From: Nesterenkonia sandarakina
GTDB lineage: Bacteria > Actinomycetota > Actinomycetes > Actinomycetales > Micrococcaceae
DNA: 64,000 nucleotides
NCBI RefSeq assembly: GCF_003003175.1
Contig: NZ_PVTY01000001.1
Coordinates: 186,001 to 250,000, forward strand
Direction of reading: 5' to 3'
The position numbers and the translations under genes are program-made. Shown here one piece after another: positions 1-8,503 of the stretch. The notes under the pieces are model-generated. The model did not search any database, was not told the DNA's origin, and saw only the letters and a program-made list of their open reading frames with translations. Every line of letters begins with the position of its first letter. Position 1 is the stretch's first letter.

Positions 1-156
1 GCGCAGGCCGGGGTCACCGGGGTCCTGGAGCTGCTGCCCGGAGGCACACTGACCGGTCTGGCCAAGCGCGGGCTCAAGGGTGTGAAGTCTCTGGCCGTCA
101 AGACTCCCGCAGACATCGCCGCCGCCCAGGAATTCATCGCCGAGCATGCAGGTTGA
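1..156 (+). CDS. fabD: Malonyl-CoA:ACP transacylase, C-terminal end (partial)
   Basis: Only the last 51 codons lie in the window; the 5' end is outside it. Frame 1 is open from base 1 to a TGA at 154-156. The visible tail contains the turn-rich stretch ELLPGGTLTGLAKR followed by a small helical tail ending EFIAEHAG, which fits the C-terminus of actinobacterial FabD. Family knowledge: FabD moves malonyl from CoA to the acyl carrier protein and supplies extender units for type II fatty acid synthesis in the cytoplasm. The call rests mainly on position, directly upstream of fabH-acpP-fabF in the usual actinobacterial order, because the catalytic Ser and His are outside the window. Confidence 0.8.
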   Translation, partial: AQAGVTGVLELLPGGTLTGLAKRGLKGVKSLAVKTPADIAAAQEFIAEHAG

Positions 157-250
157 GCCGAGGGGCCCGCTGTGAAGGCCCCAGACACCTTCTGCGCAGG
201 CGAGACCGCCGCGCAGCTATCCCCAATGATCCACAAAGGACGTGCCTGAC

Positions 251-1303
251 GTGACTGTCGCATTGAATCAGCCCACCGCCGTGGCGGGCACCCGCGTCAT
301 GGGACTGGGCGCCTACCGTCCTGAGCTCGTGATCGACAACGAGCAGATCTGCCAGTGGATCGATTCCTCCGACGAGTGGATCCAGCAGCGCACCGGCATC
401 AAGACCCGCCATCGTGCGCCGCGCGACGTCTCTGTGGTCGACATGGCCGAAGGGGCCGCCCGCGAGGCGCTGGAGCACGCAGGGATCTCCGGTGATCAGC
501 TCGGGGGAGTCATCGTCGCGACCGTCACCCACCCGTTCGCCACACCTTCGGCAGCCGCCGATCTGGCGCACCGCCTGGGCGCCACCCCCGCCGCGGCCTT
601 CGACATCTCCGCGGCCTGCGCCGGCTACTGCTACGGCATCGGCCAGGCCGATGCCATGGTCCGCTCCGGGCTGTCCCCCTACGTCTTGGTGGTCGGGGTG
701 GAGAAGCTCTCCGACTTCATCGACAACCATGAGCGCACCATCTCCTTCCTCCTCGGCGACGGCGCCGGGGCCGCGATCATCGGCCCCTCCGAGGTTCCCG
801 GCATCTCCCCGTCGATCCTCGGCTCCAACGGCGAGAAGTGGGAGGCCGTGGCCATGGACAGCACGCTGCTGAACTTCCGTGACGCACTGGCCCGCGCCCG
901 CGAGACCCAGGACGCCACCGAGCTGCTCGACGCGGAGAACCGCTACTGGCCCACGCTGCGCCAGGACGGCCCCACCGTCTTCCGCTGGGCCGTCTGGGAG
1001 ATGGCGAAGGTCGCCCAGCAGGCGCTGGACGCCGCAGGAGTCACCGCCGATGACCTCGTGGCTTTCGTCCCGCACCAGGCGAACATGCGCATCATCGACG
1101 AGATGGTCAAACAGTTGAAGCTTCCTGAGCACGTCAAGGTCGGGCGAGACATCGCAGACGCGGGCAACACCTCCGCCGCCTCGATCCCGCTGGCCATGCA
1201 TCGCCTGCTCAAGGAGAACCCAGAACTCTCCGGCGGTCTCGCTCTGCAGATCGGCTTCGGAGCCGGACTGGTCTACGGCACGCAGGTCATCCGGCTGCCG
1301 TAG
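251..1303 (+). CDS. fabH: 3-oxoacyl-ACP synthase III (KAS III)
   Basis: FabH condenses an acyl-CoA primer with malonyl-ACP to start fatty acid chains. In branched-chain-lipid actinobacteria the primers are usually isobutyryl-, isovaleryl- or anteiso-type CoAs (family knowledge). The 350-residue protein has the full Cys-His-Asn triad: Cys123 in DISAACAGY, His275 in VPHQANMRI and Asn306 in DAGNTSAAS. The length is normal. I chose the GTG at 251 because AGGA at 237-240 sits 10 bases upstream of it. A GTG at 242, three codons earlier, would leave only one base after the same AGGA. The gene is the second of the fabD-fabH-acpP-fabF operon, about 95 bases after fabD and 83 bases before acpP. Confidence 0.95.
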   Translation: MTVALNQPTAVAGTRVMGLGAYRPELVIDNEQICQWIDSSDEWIQQRTGIKTRHRAPRDVSVVDMAEGAAREALEHAGISGDQLGGVIVATVTHPFATPSAAADLAHRLGATPAAAFDISAACAGYCYGIGQADAMVRSGLSPYVLVVGVEKLSDFIDNHERTISFLLGDGAGAAIIGPSEVPGISPSILGSNGEKWEAVAMDSTLLNFRDALARARETQDATELLDAENRYWPTLRQDGPTVFRWAVWEMAKVAQQALDAAGVTADDLVAFVPHQANMRIIDEMVKQLKLPEHVKVGRDIADAGNTSAASIPLAMHRLLKENPELSGGLALQIGFGAGLVYGTQVIRLP

Positions 1304-1386
1304 CCCCGGGCCCGGGACTGCGACGCAGGTCCGGGACAGATTCACCACGAACCCCAAGATCCACCCACAGAAAAGGAGTCGCCGAT

Positions 1387-1632
1387 ATGGCTGACAAGAA
1401 CGAGATCCTCGCAGGCCTGGCAGAGATCGTGAACGAAGAGACCGGCCTCGAGGTCGAAGAGGTCCAAACGGACAAGTCCTTCACCGAGGACCTGGACATC
1501 GACTCGATCTCGATGATGACCATCGTGGTCAACGCCGAAGAGAAGTTCGACGTGAAGATCCCCGACGAGGAGGTCAAGAACCTCGCCACCGTCGGCGACG
1601 CCGTCGACTTCATCGCCAACGCACAGGGCTGA
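1387..1632 (+). CDS. acpP: Acyl carrier protein
   Basis: This is an 81-residue acidic four-helix protein that carries growing acyl chains on a 4'-phosphopantetheine arm. The attachment site is Ser40 in LDIDSISMM, a good match to the usual D-S-L/I motif. Glu and Asp dominate the sequence, as expected for an ACP. The ATG at 1387 follows AAAGGAG with normal spacing. It lies between fabH and fabF and is presumably cotranscribed with them. It is the fatty-acid synthase ACP rather than a secondary-metabolite ACP, because the surrounding enzymes are FabD, FabH and FabF with no ketoreductase or polyketide modules. Confidence 0.96.
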   Translation: MADKNEILAGLAEIVNEETGLEVEEVQTDKSFTEDLDIDSISMMTIVVNAEEKFDVKIPDEEVKNLATVGDAVDFIANAQG

Positions 1633-1726
1633 TTCAGCCCCGCATCGGACGGGAGGGCTCCGGCGCACCGCCGAGCCCTCCCTTCCACTCCCCCACCTGC
1701 TGTCCCACTTTCATTGAGGTAGATCC

Positions 1727-2986
1727 ATGACACGTCGTCTTGTCATCACTGGTCTCGGCGCCACCACCCCCATCGGCGGCGACGTGCAGACGCTCTGGAC
1801 CAACGCACTGGCCGGCACGCCAGGGGCCAAGACCCTCGAGCACGACTGGGTCGAGAAGTACCAGCTGCCCGTCACCTTCGCGGCCGAGGTCGCCATCGAA
1901 CCGGCCGAGGTGCTTGCGCGACCCGAGACGCGCCGGATGGACCGCTCCACCCAGCTGGGCATGGTTGCGGCCCGGCAGGCCTGGGACGACGCCGGACTCA
2001 GCCGCCCCGGCGACGAGGGCTATGACCTGGACCCCGAGCGTGTCGCGGTCTCCTTCGCCACCGGCATCGGCGGCGTGTGGACGCTGATCGACAGCTGGGA
2101 CACCCTGCGCGAGCGCGGCCCGCGCCGCGTGATGCCGATGACCGTGCCGATGCTGATGCCCAACGGCGCCGCCGGGGCGATCAGCCTCGACCTGGGCGCC
2201 CAGGGCGGGGCGCGCACCGCGGTCTCCGCCTGCGCCTCCGGCGTCGAGGCCCTGGACGTGGCCCTGGAGATGCTGCGCAAGGGCGACGCCGACGTCGTCC
2301 TCGCCGGCGGCACCGAGGCGGCCATCCACCCCCTGCCCATGGCGGCGTTCGCCTCCCTGCAGGCCCTCTCGAAGCGCAACGACGACCCCGCCTCGGCGTC
2401 CCGGCCCTATGACCTGGACCGCGACGGCTTCGTCATGGGCGAGGGCGCGGGCGCGCTGGTGGTCGAGACCGAGGAGCACGCCAAGGCTCGTGGCGCGACG
2501 ATCTACGCGGAGCTCGCCGGATCGGCGATCACCTCCGACGCCCACCACATCACGGCACCGGATCCGGAGGCACTGGGCGCCTCCCGCGCACTGCGCCGCG
2601 CGCTGGAATCGGCCGGCGCTGAGCTCAGCGACGTGACCCACGTCAACGCCCACGCCACCTCCACCCCGGTCGGGGACAAGCCCGAGTATGCGGCGCTGAA
2701 GTCGGTGTTCGGGGATCACCTCGAGAACGTGTGCATCTCCGCCACCAAGTCCCAGACCGGACACCTGCTCGGTGCCGCGGGTGCCGTGGAGTCGGTGCTG
2801 ACCGTCAAGGCGCTGCATGAGCGCCGGGCCCCGGTCACCATCAACCTGGACAATCAGGATCCGGAGATGCCGCTCGACGTGGTGACCGGATCCCCGCGCG
2901 ACCTCGGAGACAAGCAGCAGGTGGCGCTGTGCAACTCCTTCGGCTTCGGCGGGCACAACGCCGTGGCGGCCTTCCGCACGTACTGA
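1727..2986 (+). CDS. fabF: 3-oxoacyl-ACP synthase II (KAS II)
   Basis: FabF carries out the elongating condensations of acyl-ACP with malonyl-ACP. The 419-residue length is typical. The catalytic set is visible: Cys169 in SACASGVEAL, His309 in NAHATSTPVGD, and Lys341 with His346 in KSQTGHLLGA. GFGGHN near the C-terminus is the usual KAS glycine loop. GAGG-type spacing before the ATG at 1727 supports the start. It is the last gene of the fab operon; a strong hairpin terminator begins about 40 bases after its stop. The next gene is convergent. Confidence 0.96.
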   Translation: MTRRLVITGLGATTPIGGDVQTLWTNALAGTPGAKTLEHDWVEKYQLPVTFAAEVAIEPAEVLARPETRRMDRSTQLGMVAARQAWDDAGLSRPGDEGYDLDPERVAVSFATGIGGVWTLIDSWDTLRERGPRRVMPMTVPMLMPNGAAGAISLDLGAQGGARTAVSACASGVEALDVALEMLRKGDADVVLAGGTEAAIHPLPMAAFASLQALSKRNDDPASASRPYDLDRDGFVMGEGAGALVVETEEHAKARGATIYAELAGSAITSDAHHITAPDPEALGASRALRRALESAGAELSDVTHVNAHATSTPVGDKPEYAALKSVFGDHLENVCISATKSQTGHLLGAAGAVESVLTVKALHERRAPVTINLDNQDPEMPLDVVTGSPRDLGDKQQVALCNSFGFGGHNAVAAFRTY

Positions 2987-3025
2987 GCGTCCCTGCCCGG
3001 GCACGCCCCGGCTGCGAGCACAGAA

Positions 3026-3071
3026 AAAGACCCCCGGTCAGGATCCTGAAGGATCCCGGCCGGGGGTCTTT
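3026..3071. terminator. Bidirectional hairpin terminator after fabF
   Basis: A 12-base arm at 3026-3037 (AAAGACCCCCGG) pairs exactly with 3060-3071 (CCGGGGGTCTTT). The loop itself holds two copies of the palindrome GGATCC (3041-3046 and 3051-3056) that can extend the structure. The A-rich left edge and T-rich right edge let it work on either strand, which suits the convergent fabF and DUF3145 genes. Confidence 0.8.
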
Positions 3072-3109
3072 GCTGCTTCACGGAGAAGCTGCCGCGCTGG
3101 GAAGCGATG

Positions 3110-3126
3110 GCCCGCTGGAAGCGGGC
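3110..3126 (-). terminator. Possible short hairpin downstream of the DUF3145 gene
   Basis: GCCCGC at 3110-3115 pairs with GCGGGC at 3121-3126 across a five-base loop. It lies about 115 bases beyond the DUF3145 stop codon on the minus strand. There is no T tract, so it would be an actinobacterial I-type hairpin at best. The rest of the 255-base gap between fabF and DUF3145 shows nothing else that I recognise. Confidence 0.3.
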
Positions 3127-3241
3127 TCTGTGCGGCAAGTCTTGTTGTGCGGCTGTGGGCGGTGGCGGCCCAGCTTCTGGCGGGGGCCGAGCTGCTGGCT
3201 GATGCCGGGCGGTGGAGGACGCTCGGCCGGTCAGCCTCGGC

Positions 3242-3748
3242 TCAGCTGACCACCTGGTGAAGCCAATGGACGGGGGCGCCCTCTGCTGCGTGGCGGAAGG
3301 ATTCAAGCTCCTCGTCCCAGGCCTCACCCAGCGCGAGGGAGAGCTCCTGGTAGACCACCGAGGGGTCGCCGGCGCCCATCTCATAGGCGTAGCGGATCCG
3401 GTCCTCGGACACCACGATGTTGCCGTGGACGTCAGTGGTGGCGTGGAAGATGCCAAGCTCGGGCGTGTGCGACCAGCGCCCGCCGTCGCAGCCGGGCGAG
3501 GGGTCCTCGGTCACCTCGAAACGCAGATGACTCACGGCGCGCAGCGCTGAGGCCAGGGTCGCGCCCAGACCGGCTGGACCCTCCCAGGAGAGCTCCGCCC
3601 GGAAGTCTCCGGGCGCGGCGGGCTGAGGGTGCCATGTGAAATCCACGCGGGCGTCGACTGCCGAGGACACTGCCCATTCGACATGCGGGCAGAGCGCGGC
3701 AGGCGCCGAATGGATGTGAAGCACACCTCGGGCCATATTTTGCGACAT
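3242..3748 (-). CDS. DUF3145 family protein
   Basis: This 168-residue cytoplasmic protein belongs to an actinobacteria-specific family of unknown function that sits next to the fab operon. The recognisable opening is MARGVLHIHSAPAALCPHVEWAV, shortly after the start, and the C-terminal half contains GEAWDEELESFRHAAEG. There is no signal peptide or membrane segment. A GGAGG six bases before the ATG at 3748 decides the start. A longer open frame to 3841 has no such site, and its extra residues do not look conserved. The gene is convergent with fabF and lies 147 bases downstream of xerC on the same strand. The function is unknown; linkage suggests a role near fatty acid synthesis. Confidence 0.85.
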   Translation of the reverse strand: MSQNMARGVLHIHSAPAALCPHVEWAVSSAVDARVDFTWHPQPAAPGDFRAELSWEGPAGLGATLASALRAVSHLRFEVTEDPSPGCDGGRWSHTPELGIFHATTDVHGNIVVSEDRIRYAYEMGAGDPSVVYQELSLALGEAWDEELESFRHAAEGAPVHWLHQVVS

Positions 3749-3895
3749 ATCCATCCTCCACTGTGCTGTTGGTACGTCTTCCCCTACGACCAGACAGCAG
3801 CCAGGTGGCTGATGGTTGTGATGCTCTGCCAAGGTTAACACCTCGTGCGCCGAGCAACACTACTGATGTTAACAGATCCAGGTCAGATCGCCTTG
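3749..3895 (-). promoter_or_regulatory. xerC-DUF3145 intergenic region with repeated GTTAACA
   Basis: This 147-base gap on the minus strand between xerC and the DUF3145 gene holds two direct copies of GTTAACA (plus-strand 3834-3840 and 3868-3874), 34 bases apart. They are AT-rich islands in GC-rich DNA and could be -10 elements or a regulator's half-sites. No convincing -35 partner is seen, so a promoter for the DUF3145 gene is only an inference. Confidence 0.3.
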
Positions 3896-4855
3896 TCAGG
3901 CACGAGGATGAGCCTGCCCATAGGCGTCGCGAAGCGAGTCGATGGTGACATGGGTATAGAGCTGGGTGGTGCTCAAGGAGGCGTGGCCCAGCAGCTCCTG
4001 GACCGTGCGCAGATCCGCACCGCCCTCCAGCAGATGGGTCGCGGCCGTGTGTCGCAGCGCGTGAGGCCCGCGCGCTGCGGTGGTTCCGAGCCGGGAGAGT
4101 CCCTCGTCGACGACGCGGCGGACTGTGCGCACATCGATCCGACCTCCGCGGCGACCCAGGAAGCAGGCACTTCCCGAGGCGGGTGCAGCCAGCACGGGGC
4201 GTCCCTCTGCGAGCCAGCGGCTCAGCGCTGTCTCTGCCGGCACGCCGTAGGGAACGATTCGCTCCTTGTTGCCCTTGCCGAGCAGCCGCACCATCCGGCG
4301 GCCCGTCTCGAAGGAGGACAGGTCCAGTCCGCTCAACTCGGAGACGCGCATGCCGGTGGCGTAGAGCAGCTCCACCATCGCGGCGTCGCGCAGGCTCATC
4401 GCCTGCGCCGCCGGATCGGGTTCGGCCGCATGGGCGGCCTCCTGCGCGGCCGAGGCCAAGTGGCTGGTGAGCTGTTCCACGTGCTGGTGCTGCAGCACAT
4501 CCGGGAGGTGGTTGCTGCGCCGGGCGGTCCGCAGCCGGGCGGATGGGTCCTCGGGCAGGTGGCCGCGGCGATGCGCCCAGGCGGTGAAGGCCCGCACGGA
4601 GGCGGTCTTCCGGTTCAGGGTGTTCCGGGAGAGTCCTGCTTCGTGCAGCTCCCCCAGCCAGCTGCGGATGCCGGCCAGGCTGATCTGCTCCAGCGGGCCG
4701 CGGCGTTTGGCGAGCTGAACCAGATCGCCGCGGTACGCGCGGATCGTCTGGGCGGAGAGGCCGCGCTCGTGGCGGAGATGATCGATGAACGCCGTGATCA
4801 GCTCGGGTTCCGCTGACGCAGCGGGGTCTGCTGATCGATCCTGTCCGGGGGCCAT
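3896..4855 (-). CDS. xerC: Tyrosine recombinase XerC
   Basis: XerC-type recombinases resolve chromosome dimers at dif with a partner, XerD. The 319-residue protein has the SAM-like DNA-binding N-domain (about 15-100) and a catalytic domain with all expected residues: Arg170 (ATGMRVSE), Lys194 (GKGNKER), His265 and Arg268 (HALRHT), His291 (LGHASLS) and the Tyr300 nucleophile. It starts at an ATG at 4855, 48 bases after dprA. Its place downstream of dprA in the rplS-lepB-rnhB-yraN-yifB-dprA neighbourhood supports the housekeeping recombinase rather than a phage integrase. No attachment sites or phage genes are nearby. Confidence 0.92.
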   Translation of the reverse strand: MAPGQDRSADPAASAEPELITAFIDHLRHERGLSAQTIRAYRGDLVQLAKRRGPLEQISLAGIRSWLGELHEAGLSRNTLNRKTASVRAFTAWAHRRGHLPEDPSARLRTARRSNHLPDVLQHQHVEQLTSHLASAAQEAAHAAEPDPAAQAMSLRDAAMVELLYATGMRVSELSGLDLSSFETGRRMVRLLGKGNKERIVPYGVPAETALSRWLAEGRPVLAAPASGSACFLGRRGGRIDVRTVRRVVDEGLSRLGTTAARGPHALRHTAATHLLEGGADLRTVQELLGHASLSTTQLYTHVTIDSLRDAYGQAHPRA

Positions 4856-4903
4856 GGCGAAAGTCTACGGCCGCGGTGGCCCGCTCGTGGCTCTGTAGGG
4901 ATC

Positions 4904-6313
4904 TCATGCGCGTCCCCAGTGTCCGTTGACGTCTCGGGCGTGGCCGGAGCGCTGAAGTCGAGTGAGCTCGGCGAGGACCTTGGGCAGCGGGAGGCCCGAG
5001 ACCGCTGAGAGCTTGCCGGGGGCGCTCAAGCCGCGTCGGGGAAGGGCATCGAAGAGCAGTCGCTGCGCCTCATCGAGTCCGTCCTGAGGGTGCTCCCGCT
5101 CTGCCGGCAGAGTGAGATCGGATGAGGCTGCGTCTCGGGACATACCCGCAGAGACCGCGGGAAGCGAAAGGCCGTTCGATGACGAGCCGCCGGGTCTGTG
5201 CTCCTCGGAGGTCCCTCCCGGCGGGCTGCCGGTGACCAGACTCAAGACGTCGGTCGCGTCACGCACCAGCTGGGCCGGGGTCTCACGCAGCAGCCGGTGA
5301 CAGCCGGCCGAGGACGCCGAGAAGACGCTTCCCGGGACCACGCCGACCTCCCTGCCCAGTGTGAGCGCATGATGAGCCGTGGACTGCGCCCCGCTGCGCC
5401 AGCGCGCCTCGGTGACCACTGTGACCATGCCCAGAGCCGCGATGAGGCGGTTCCGCTGCAGGAACCGATGCCGCGTAGGCGCCGACCCGGGTGCCATCTC
5501 ACTGAGCAGCACACCGTTCGACGCCACGTCGCGGAGCAGACTCTCGTTGCCGGCCGGGTAGAACCGATCCAGTCCCCCGGCCATGACGGCGAGCGTGGGC
5601 GCGGCATGGGCGATCTCCGCGGAGGACGCCGGTGTGGGAGCGGCTGATGCCGGCCCCGGCACCGGGCGCGGGTCGCATTCCAGGCCTGCGCGCAGGGCCG
5701 CTCGGTGTGCTGCTGCGTCGACGCCATAGGCGCCGCCGGAGACCACGCAGAGTCCGGCGCGCACCAGATCTTCGGTGATCTCCGCCGTGATTCGAATGCC
5801 GTAGTCGGTGATCTCCCTGGATCCGACGATGGCCACGGTCCGGTGCGGCCCGGGGATCCGTGCCAGCGACACCCGCCCGGATTCCCCCGCGGCCCCGCGG
5901 AACCACAGCGCCACGGGCGCCAGCGGTCCGAGATCCTGGAGCGACTGCGGCCAGGCAGAATCCTCGGGTGTCAGCACGCCCCCGCCGAGTCTGCTCATCG
6001 CCGCGATGTCTGCCGCGCCGTGGAGCTGCCCACAGCGAGTGCGCCAGCGAGCGAGCCCGACCCGAAGATCGCGCTGTCGCGGTCCCAGTCCCGCTGACTC
6101 CGCGGTCTCGGCGAGGCTCTGCTGCTCCGAGGCGGAGGGAGCCTGCTCCGAGGTGATCAATGCGTGCAGATGGGCTGGGCCGAAGCACTCCAGCGCGAGC
6201 CCGGCCAGCAGGTCGCCCGGTTCGATCAGTCGCGACAGGTCAGCGCGGATGATCCGTTGCCGGTGCGGCACGGGTGCGCAGATCGACGGTGCCTGGGGTA
6301 GATCTGATGTCAT
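4904..6313 (-). CDS. dprA: DNA-processing protein A
   Basis: DprA binds incoming single-stranded DNA and loads RecA during transformation. The 469-residue protein has a Rossmann-like core with GSREITDYG, the glycine-rich SGGAYGVDAAAHRAAL loop and AGGLDRFYPAGN, then a C-terminal winged-helix region (about 410-465). An Ala/Pro-rich insert of about 30 residues (DPRPVPGPASAAPTPAS) lies between the last two core motifs where most homologues have a short loop. A second low-complexity linker rich in Ser and Gly precedes the winged helix. It follows yifB by only 14 bases, so the two are cotranscribed. Whether this organism is competent cannot be told from here. Confidence 0.92.
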   Translation of the reverse strand: MTSDLPQAPSICAPVPHRQRIIRADLSRLIEPGDLLAGLALECFGPAHLHALITSEQAPSASEQQSLAETAESAGLGPRQRDLRVGLARWRTRCGQLHGAADIAAMSRLGGGVLTPEDSAWPQSLQDLGPLAPVALWFRGAAGESGRVSLARIPGPHRTVAIVGSREITDYGIRITAEITEDLVRAGLCVVSGGAYGVDAAAHRAALRAGLECDPRPVPGPASAAPTPASSAEIAHAAPTLAVMAGGLDRFYPAGNESLLRDVASNGVLLSEMAPGSAPTRHRFLQRNRLIAALGMVTVVTEARWRSGAQSTAHHALTLGREVGVVPGSVFSASSAGCHRLLRETPAQLVRDATDVLSLVTGSPPGGTSEEHRPGGSSSNGLSLPAVSAGMSRDAASSDLTLPAEREHPQDGLDEAQRLLFDALPRRGLSAPGKLSAVSGLPLPKVLAELTRLQRSGHARDVNGHWGRA

Positions 6314-6327
6314 CGGTCCTCCTGAAT

Positions 6328-7959
6328 TCAGTGGATCTGCGACCTCTGCCGCAGCTGCAGGGCGGCATCGACCTCGTCGACGCCGGGCCGGTCTTGGTCC
6401 ATGAGGTCAGCGATGGTCCAGGCCAGCCTGAGCACACGCAGGTAGCCGCGCAGCGAGATCGAGGCACGATCCAGTGCGGCGTCGATGTCTCGGGTGGCCC
6501 CGGCAGGCAGCCTCAGCTCCCCGGTCAGCAGCTGCAGCGGAGCCTGCGCATTGGTCCTCAGTCCCCACGTCTGCAGGCGCTGGGCCTGTGTCGCGCGGGC
6601 GGCGAGGACCCGGGCACGGACCGCCGCGGAGCTCTCCCCCGGCGGCCCGAGGGCCGCAGCGGCTGAGCGGGGCCGGTCCACCTGGATCTGCAGGTCGATG
6701 CGGTCAAGCAGCGGTCCAGAGAGCCTCGCCATGTAGTTGCGCCGCTGGGCCACCGAACAGCGACAGCGAGTCCCGGAGCCGACGTTGAGGCCACAGGGAC
6801 ACGGATTCGCCGCCAGGACGAGCTGGAATCGGGCGGGGTAGGTCACGCTGCCGGCCGAGCGGTGCAGCGAGATCCTTCCGGTCTCCAGCGGCTGACGCAG
6901 GGCATCCAGCGCGTGACGCGGAAACTCTGGAGCCTCGTCGAGGAAGAGCACTCCCCGGTGCGCACGAGTGACGGCGCCGGGCCGTGCGATCCGGGACCCG
7001 CCCCCGACGATCGCCGCCATCGAGGCGCTGTGGTGCGGCGCCTGGAACGGAGGCGTCCGGCGCAGCCTGGTCACGGTGCGCGGATCTGCCGAGATCGACT
7101 CGATCGCGGTGGCCTCCATCGCGGCCTGGTCATCCAGCGGTGGCAGGATCCCGGACATGCGCTCGGCGAGCATGGTCTTGCCCGCTCCCGGAGCGCCGAT
7201 GAGCAGAAGATGATGGCCACCGGCCGCCGCGAGCTCCAGCGCGAACCGGGCTTCCTCCTGGCCGCGCACCTCAGCGAGGTCTGGGCCGGCGACGTGTGGG
7301 GTGAAGTCCCCGGCGTCCTGTGTCTGGGGCGTGCCGGTCCGGTCCTGTGCACTACACGATCGGTCAGTGAGGTCCTGTGCAGAGCCCGGTTCGGATCGGC
7401 CTGCCGACCAGTGCTCGACCCCGGGCGAATCACGCGCCAACGGTTCCAGCGCTGCAGCGGCGAAGGACGTCACGACCTGTCCCACATGCGATGCGGCGAG
7501 AACCTCCATACCCGGCACCAGGGCGGCCTCCTGGGCATTCTCTCGGGCGACCACCACGGTCTGCGCGCCGGCTGCCTGGGCGGCGGCCACCGAGGGCAGG
7601 ACGCCGCGGACCGGGCGGAGTCGGCCGTCCAGACCCAGCTCCGCGAGGAACACGACCTCAGCGGTGCCGCGGACCTTTCCATCGGCCGCCCAGGCGCTCA
7701 TCAGGATCGCGAGGTCCAGCACCGAGCCGGACTTCGGCAGCGACGCCGGGAGCAGATTGACGGTGAGCCTCCGGGCAGGGAGATCGAATCCGGTGTTCTT
7801 GGCGGCGGAACGGATGCGGTCCTGGCTCTCGCGCAGGGAGGCGTCGGGGAGGCCCAGCAGGATGAACGCGGGCAGAGCCCGGCCGATGTCGGCCTCCACG
7901 TCGATCAGATGCCCATCCATGCCGAAGAGGACCACCCCACGGGCTCGACCCATGCTCAT
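6328..7959 (-). CDS. comM: YifB/ComM family Mg-chelatase-like AAA ATPase
   Basis: This is a 543-residue AAA+ ATPase. In competent bacteria ComM is a helicase promoting branch migration during transformation. An N-terminal Lon-protease-like fold (about 1-175) is followed by a ChlI-like ATPase with Walker A GAPGAGKTMLAERMSG, FLDEAPEF (Walker B) and a C-terminal domain containing CPCGLNVGSGTRCRC, the family's cysteine cluster. An unusual linker of about 50 residues between the domains carries three short in-frame repeats around Ser/Thr-Ala-Gln-Asp. The ATG at 7959 overlaps the yraN stop (TGATG), so translation is probably coupled. A second ATG two codons in is an alternative start. Confidence 0.9.
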   Translation of the reverse strand: MSMGRARGVVLFGMDGHLIDVEADIGRALPAFILLGLPDASLRESQDRIRSAAKNTGFDLPARRLTVNLLPASLPKSGSVLDLAILMSAWAADGKVRGTAEVVFLAELGLDGRLRPVRGVLPSVAAAQAAGAQTVVVARENAQEAALVPGMEVLAASHVGQVVTSFAAAALEPLARDSPGVEHWSAGRSEPGSAQDLTDRSCSAQDRTGTPQTQDAGDFTPHVAGPDLAEVRGQEEARFALELAAAGGHHLLLIGAPGAGKTMLAERMSGILPPLDDQAAMEATAIESISADPRTVTRLRRTPPFQAPHHSASMAAIVGGGSRIARPGAVTRAHRGVLFLDEAPEFPRHALDALRQPLETGRISLHRSAGSVTYPARFQLVLAANPCPCGLNVGSGTRCRCSVAQRRNYMARLSGPLLDRIDLQIQVDRPRSAAAALGPPGESSAAVRARVLAARATQAQRLQTWGLRTNAQAPLQLLTGELRLPAGATRDIDAALDRASISLRGYLRVLRLAWTIADLMDQDRPGVDEVDAALQLRQRSQIH

Positions 7960-8339
7960 CAGCCGACATCCTTCAGATGTTCCAGGCCGCGGATCAGATG
8001 CTCCGCAGAGTGGGCCGCGGAGGAACCGCTCAGCACCACGGCGACCACGTCCACCCGGCGCTGGTCGTGCATCCGGTGCTCGGCGGCGCAGTACTCGAGC
8101 AGCAGTCGATGCAGCCGGGCGAGCTTGGGTCCCGTGATCGCCTCGAACGGGTGGCCGTAGCCGGTGCCCCGACGGGTCTTGACCTCCACCGCCACCAGCT
8201 GGGCGCCGTCCCTGGTGATCAGATCCAGCTCACCGCGCGCTCCGCGCCAGCGGCGTTCCAGGACCTGATGCCCCTGCCGGGACAGATACTCGGCCGCGAT
8301 CTCTTCTCCGACGATGCCCGTGACGTCCTTGGCTCGCAT
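7959..8339 (-). CDS. yraN: YraN/UPF0102 family nuclease-like protein
   Basis: This is a 126-residue protein of the UPF0102 family, predicted to have a restriction-endonuclease-like fold. The core motif is visible: GEEIAAEYLSRQGH, then RGELDLITRD and VAVEVKTRRG, giving the E-x-D-x(n)-E-x-K nuclease signature. A GAGGAG seven bases before the ATG at 8339 fixes the start. The open frame continues upstream to 8390 but without a ribosome site. It is the first gene of the yraN-comM-dprA run and overlaps comM by one base. The exact cellular role of this family is not established. Confidence 0.88.
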   Translation of the reverse strand: MRAKDVTGIVGEEIAAEYLSRQGHQVLERRWRGARGELDLITRDGAQLVAVEVKTRRGTGYGHPFEAITGPKLARLHRLLLEYCAAEHRMHDQRRVDVVAVVLSGSSAAHSAEHLIRGLEHLKDVG

Positions 8340-8375
8340 CTGCGCTCCTCTCGTGGAAGCACCAGCATCGGGCAC

Positions 8376-8391
8376 GTTGCGAGGTCGCAAC
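8376..8391. promoter_or_regulatory. 16-base palindrome upstream of yraN
   Basis: GTTGCGA at 8376-8382 and its exact inverse TCGCAAC at 8385-8391 are separated by GG. The site lies 37 bases upstream of the yraN start codon, in the region expected to hold the promoter of the yraN-comM-dprA genes. It could be a dimeric-regulator operator or a leader hairpin. A second 10-base palindrome (CTCAGCTGAG) lies at 8441-8450. No regulator can be named. Confidence 0.35.
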
Positions 8392-8503
8392 CGGGAGTCC
8401 GGTGTGCTGTGGAGAACCAGCGTGGAGAGGAACGGCGGAACTCAGCTGAGGCAAACTGGTCCAGGTGACCCGCCCACGCCTGGACCCGGCACTCGGGACC
8501 GCA

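Noticed and set aside
1634-3004. Open frame of 456 codons antisense to fabF
   Set aside because: fabF on the other strand is certain; the antisense product is Gly/Val/Arg-rich without family motifs, a GC-rich shadow frame.
3896-4855. Phage integrase marking a mobile element
   Set aside because: The sequence and neighbours fit housekeeping XerC; no attachment repeats, tRNA or phage genes adjoin.
3432-4907. Minus-strand frame of 491 codons overlapping xerC and the DUF3145 gene
   Set aside because: It crosses two well-supported genes in another frame and is Arg/Pro/Ser-rich with no motifs.
6862-8160. Plus-strand frame of 432 codons opposite comM and yraN
   Set aside because: Both minus-strand genes are clear families; the frame is a shadow.
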